Below are positions 13,605-14,846 of a stretch of DNA of 14,846 bases, one piece after another; within the stretch, counting starts at the first letter, position 1, and each line of letters opens with the position of its first letter. This stretch comes from Bacteroidota bacterium (lineage in GTDB: Bacteria; Bacteroidota; Bacteroidia; Chitinophagales; Chitinophagaceae), in NCBI GenBank assembly GCA_947461015.1, contig CANHIR010000028.1:1-14846 (forward strand), in the 5' to 3' direction. Made by a program: the position numbers and the translations under genes. The notes under the pieces are model-generated. The model saw only the letters and a list, made by a program, of their open reading frames with translations, did not search any database and had not been told where the DNA came from.

Positions 13605-14846
13605 TTAATTCCAGCCTGGATTTTGTTGTGTTTTGATGGTTGCATTTGCATCCAATTCGCCTTGTGGGATTGGCATCAATCTTCTGAAGTTAGAGAAATC
13701 GATAGTTCTTGCAGATGAAGGGTAATCCGTACTACGTACAATTCCTCTTTTCAATCTTTGCATGTCAGGATAACGCTCACCTTCGAAAGCCAATTCTTTT
13801 CTTCTTTCTAAGATAATGTCTTCTAATAAAGCAGCACCTGAAGAAGCAATTGCTGGCGCACCTCTACGGCTAGTTACTTCGTTAACATACTTCAAAGCAT
13901 CAGCTGTGTTTGAAGGGTAAGAAGCTTCTGCAGCAATCAAATACATTTCAGACATTCTAATTACTTTCGTATCGGTATGGTCACCACTAAATGAAGTGAA
14001 TTTATTCACAAATACAGAAGCTAATCCACCTCTAGTACCTGTAGCGTATAATGATTTTCTTATGTCTGCAGCATCAAACTTAGCATATAATTCAGAAGAA
14101 CATAACATATCACCATAGTTACCAGACTGTAAGTAAATGTAAGCCAATGCATCAAATGCGTTGTTAGCAACCGCATCAAATGACAATTCAAATAAAGTTT
14201 CAACTTTATCTGTTCTTGGCGCTACACCAGCCCAATAGCCAGCATGTGCAGCGGAAGTTACTGGAGTGAAACCACTGTTTGTAATTACATCTAATGCCGC
14301 TGTTTTAGCATTTGTCATATCGCCCATTGTAAGGTATACCTTAGCTTGTAAAGCTTTTGCAGCATATTTGCTAAACTGAGAAGAGTTGGTAAACTTTGTC
14401 ATTAAAGAAAAAGCTTGAGTCAAATCTCTGTTAATTTGGTCATATACTTCAGACACCTTAGCTCTACCTGGCTTTAAGTCAGGATTGTATACAGTAACAA
14501 CTGGCACACCTAAAGCATTAGGGTCTTGTGTGTAAGGAGTAGCAAAATAACGCACCAAGTTAAAGTAAGCCAATGCACGAATTGCATAAGCCTCTCCTTT
14601 GTATTGTAATACGTTTGCATTATCTGCAACTTTAGAGTTGATGATATTATTAGCACGTAAAATTACTGTGTAACAAGCACTCCATAAACCAGAAACGTCA
14701 CCATCCGTTACTGTATAGTTATACAGATTGAATGAAGTGTATCGGTTTGTGTTGGATACTGACTGATAAGTATTATCGGCCATGATATCACCAAGTACTG
14801 GTAAAGATCTACCGTATAAAGCAGTAGATTTTAAACCTGCATAAGC
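13605..14846 (-). CDS. SusD/RagB-family nutrient-binding outer-membrane lipoprotein, 5' end cut by window edge
   Basis: The frame is open from base 14846 to the stop at 13605-13607, giving 413 codons; the N-terminus with its lipoprotein signal lies beyond the window. The ATG at 14783 is internal: the codons before it read GLKSTALYGRSLPVLGDI, the usual SusD segment ahead of the MADNTY part. SusD hallmarks include the TPR-like RANNIINSK, YKGEAYAIRALAYFNLVRYFATPYT, the SEVYDQINRDL helix, and the C-terminal ILERRKELAFEGERYPDMQRLKRG plus RLMPIPQGELDANATIKTQQNPGWN region. Family role: binds glycans or other large nutrients at the cell surface as the lid of a SusC-type TonB-dependent transporter. 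The SusC gene should lie upstream of it, beyond the right edge. The ligand cannot be read from sequence. No other utilisation gene (glycosidase, sigma/anti-sigma pair) is on the visible side. Confidence 0.97.
   Translation of the reverse strand, partial: AYAGLKSTALYGRSLPVLGDIMADNTYQSVSNTNRYTSFNLYNYTVTDGDVSGLWSACYTVILRANNIINSKVADNANVLQYKGEAYAIRALAYFNLVRYFATPYTQDPNALGVPVVTVYNPDLKPGRAKVSEVYDQINRDLTQAFSLMTKFTNSSQFSKYAAKALQAKVYLTMGDMTNAKTAALDVITNSGFTPVTSAAHAGYWAGVAPRTDKVETLFELSFDAVANNAFDALAYIYLQSGNYGDMLCSSELYAKFDAADIRKSLYATGTRGGLASVFVNKFTSFSGDHTDTKVIRMSEMYLIAAEASYPSNTADALKYVNEVTSRRGAPAIASSGAALLEDIILERRKELAFEGERYPDMQRLKRGIVRSTDYPSSARTIDFSNFRRLMPIPQGELDANATIKTQQNPGWN

Overview
This window looks like a piece of a low-GC Bacteroidota chromosome, most plausibly Chitinophagaceae or a close relative. 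The support is a SusD/RagB outer-membrane lipoprotein gene, signal peptides that mostly end in A-Q, a stand-alone TonB-plug-type protein, an OmpA-barrel fragment, weak Shine-Dalgarno sequences with A-rich leaders, and a TAnnTTTG-type promoter element. The placement is inferred from protein style; no marker gene settles it. No tRNA, rRNA, insertion sequence, CRISPR array or phage gene was seen.

Layout. (1) 1-1895, minus strand: a tight four-gene operon of a small two-helix membrane protein, a 102-aa protein of unknown function, a DUF6671-type protein with two zinc knuckles, and a TsaC/Sua5-type threonylcarbamoyladenylate synthase that runs off the left edge. The genes overlap or are 8 bases apart. 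(2) 1981-2898, plus strand: a LysR-type regulator, divergent from that operon. (3) 3067-3570, minus strand: a secreted FAS1 (fasciclin) protein with a strong terminator, divergent from (4) a plus-strand run 3751-7117: a small macroglobulin-like/TonB-plug protein, an exported M28 zinc peptidase, and an exported protein with a glutamine-amidotransferase-like fold. (5) 7136-9592, minus strand: an exported M1-type metallopeptidase followed 3 bases later by an NAD-type SDR oxidoreductase. (6) 9691-12080, plus strand: an exported metallo-beta-lactamase-fold hydrolase and a cytoplasmic indoleamine 2,3-dioxygenase-like haem protein. (7) 12081-12822: a sparse, apparently decaying stretch with a 43-codon ORF overlapping the dioxygenase gene end and a truncated OmpA-type barrel gene running into an unrelated frame. 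(8) 12823-14846, minus strand: a conserved-looking secreted protein of unknown function, then a SusD-family gene with its own terminator, cut by the right edge.

Functionally the centre of the window is rich in exported hydrolases (M28, M1, MBL fold) beside nutrient-uptake surface proteins (SusD, plug protein), which fits an organism living on polymers and peptides. I did not find a clearly new multi-gene system. The best leads are the overlapping operon of unknown proteins with DUF6671 and TsaC, the miniature plug protein, the dioxygenase-like enzyme with an altered haem pocket, and several unexplained inverted repeats at gene starts.
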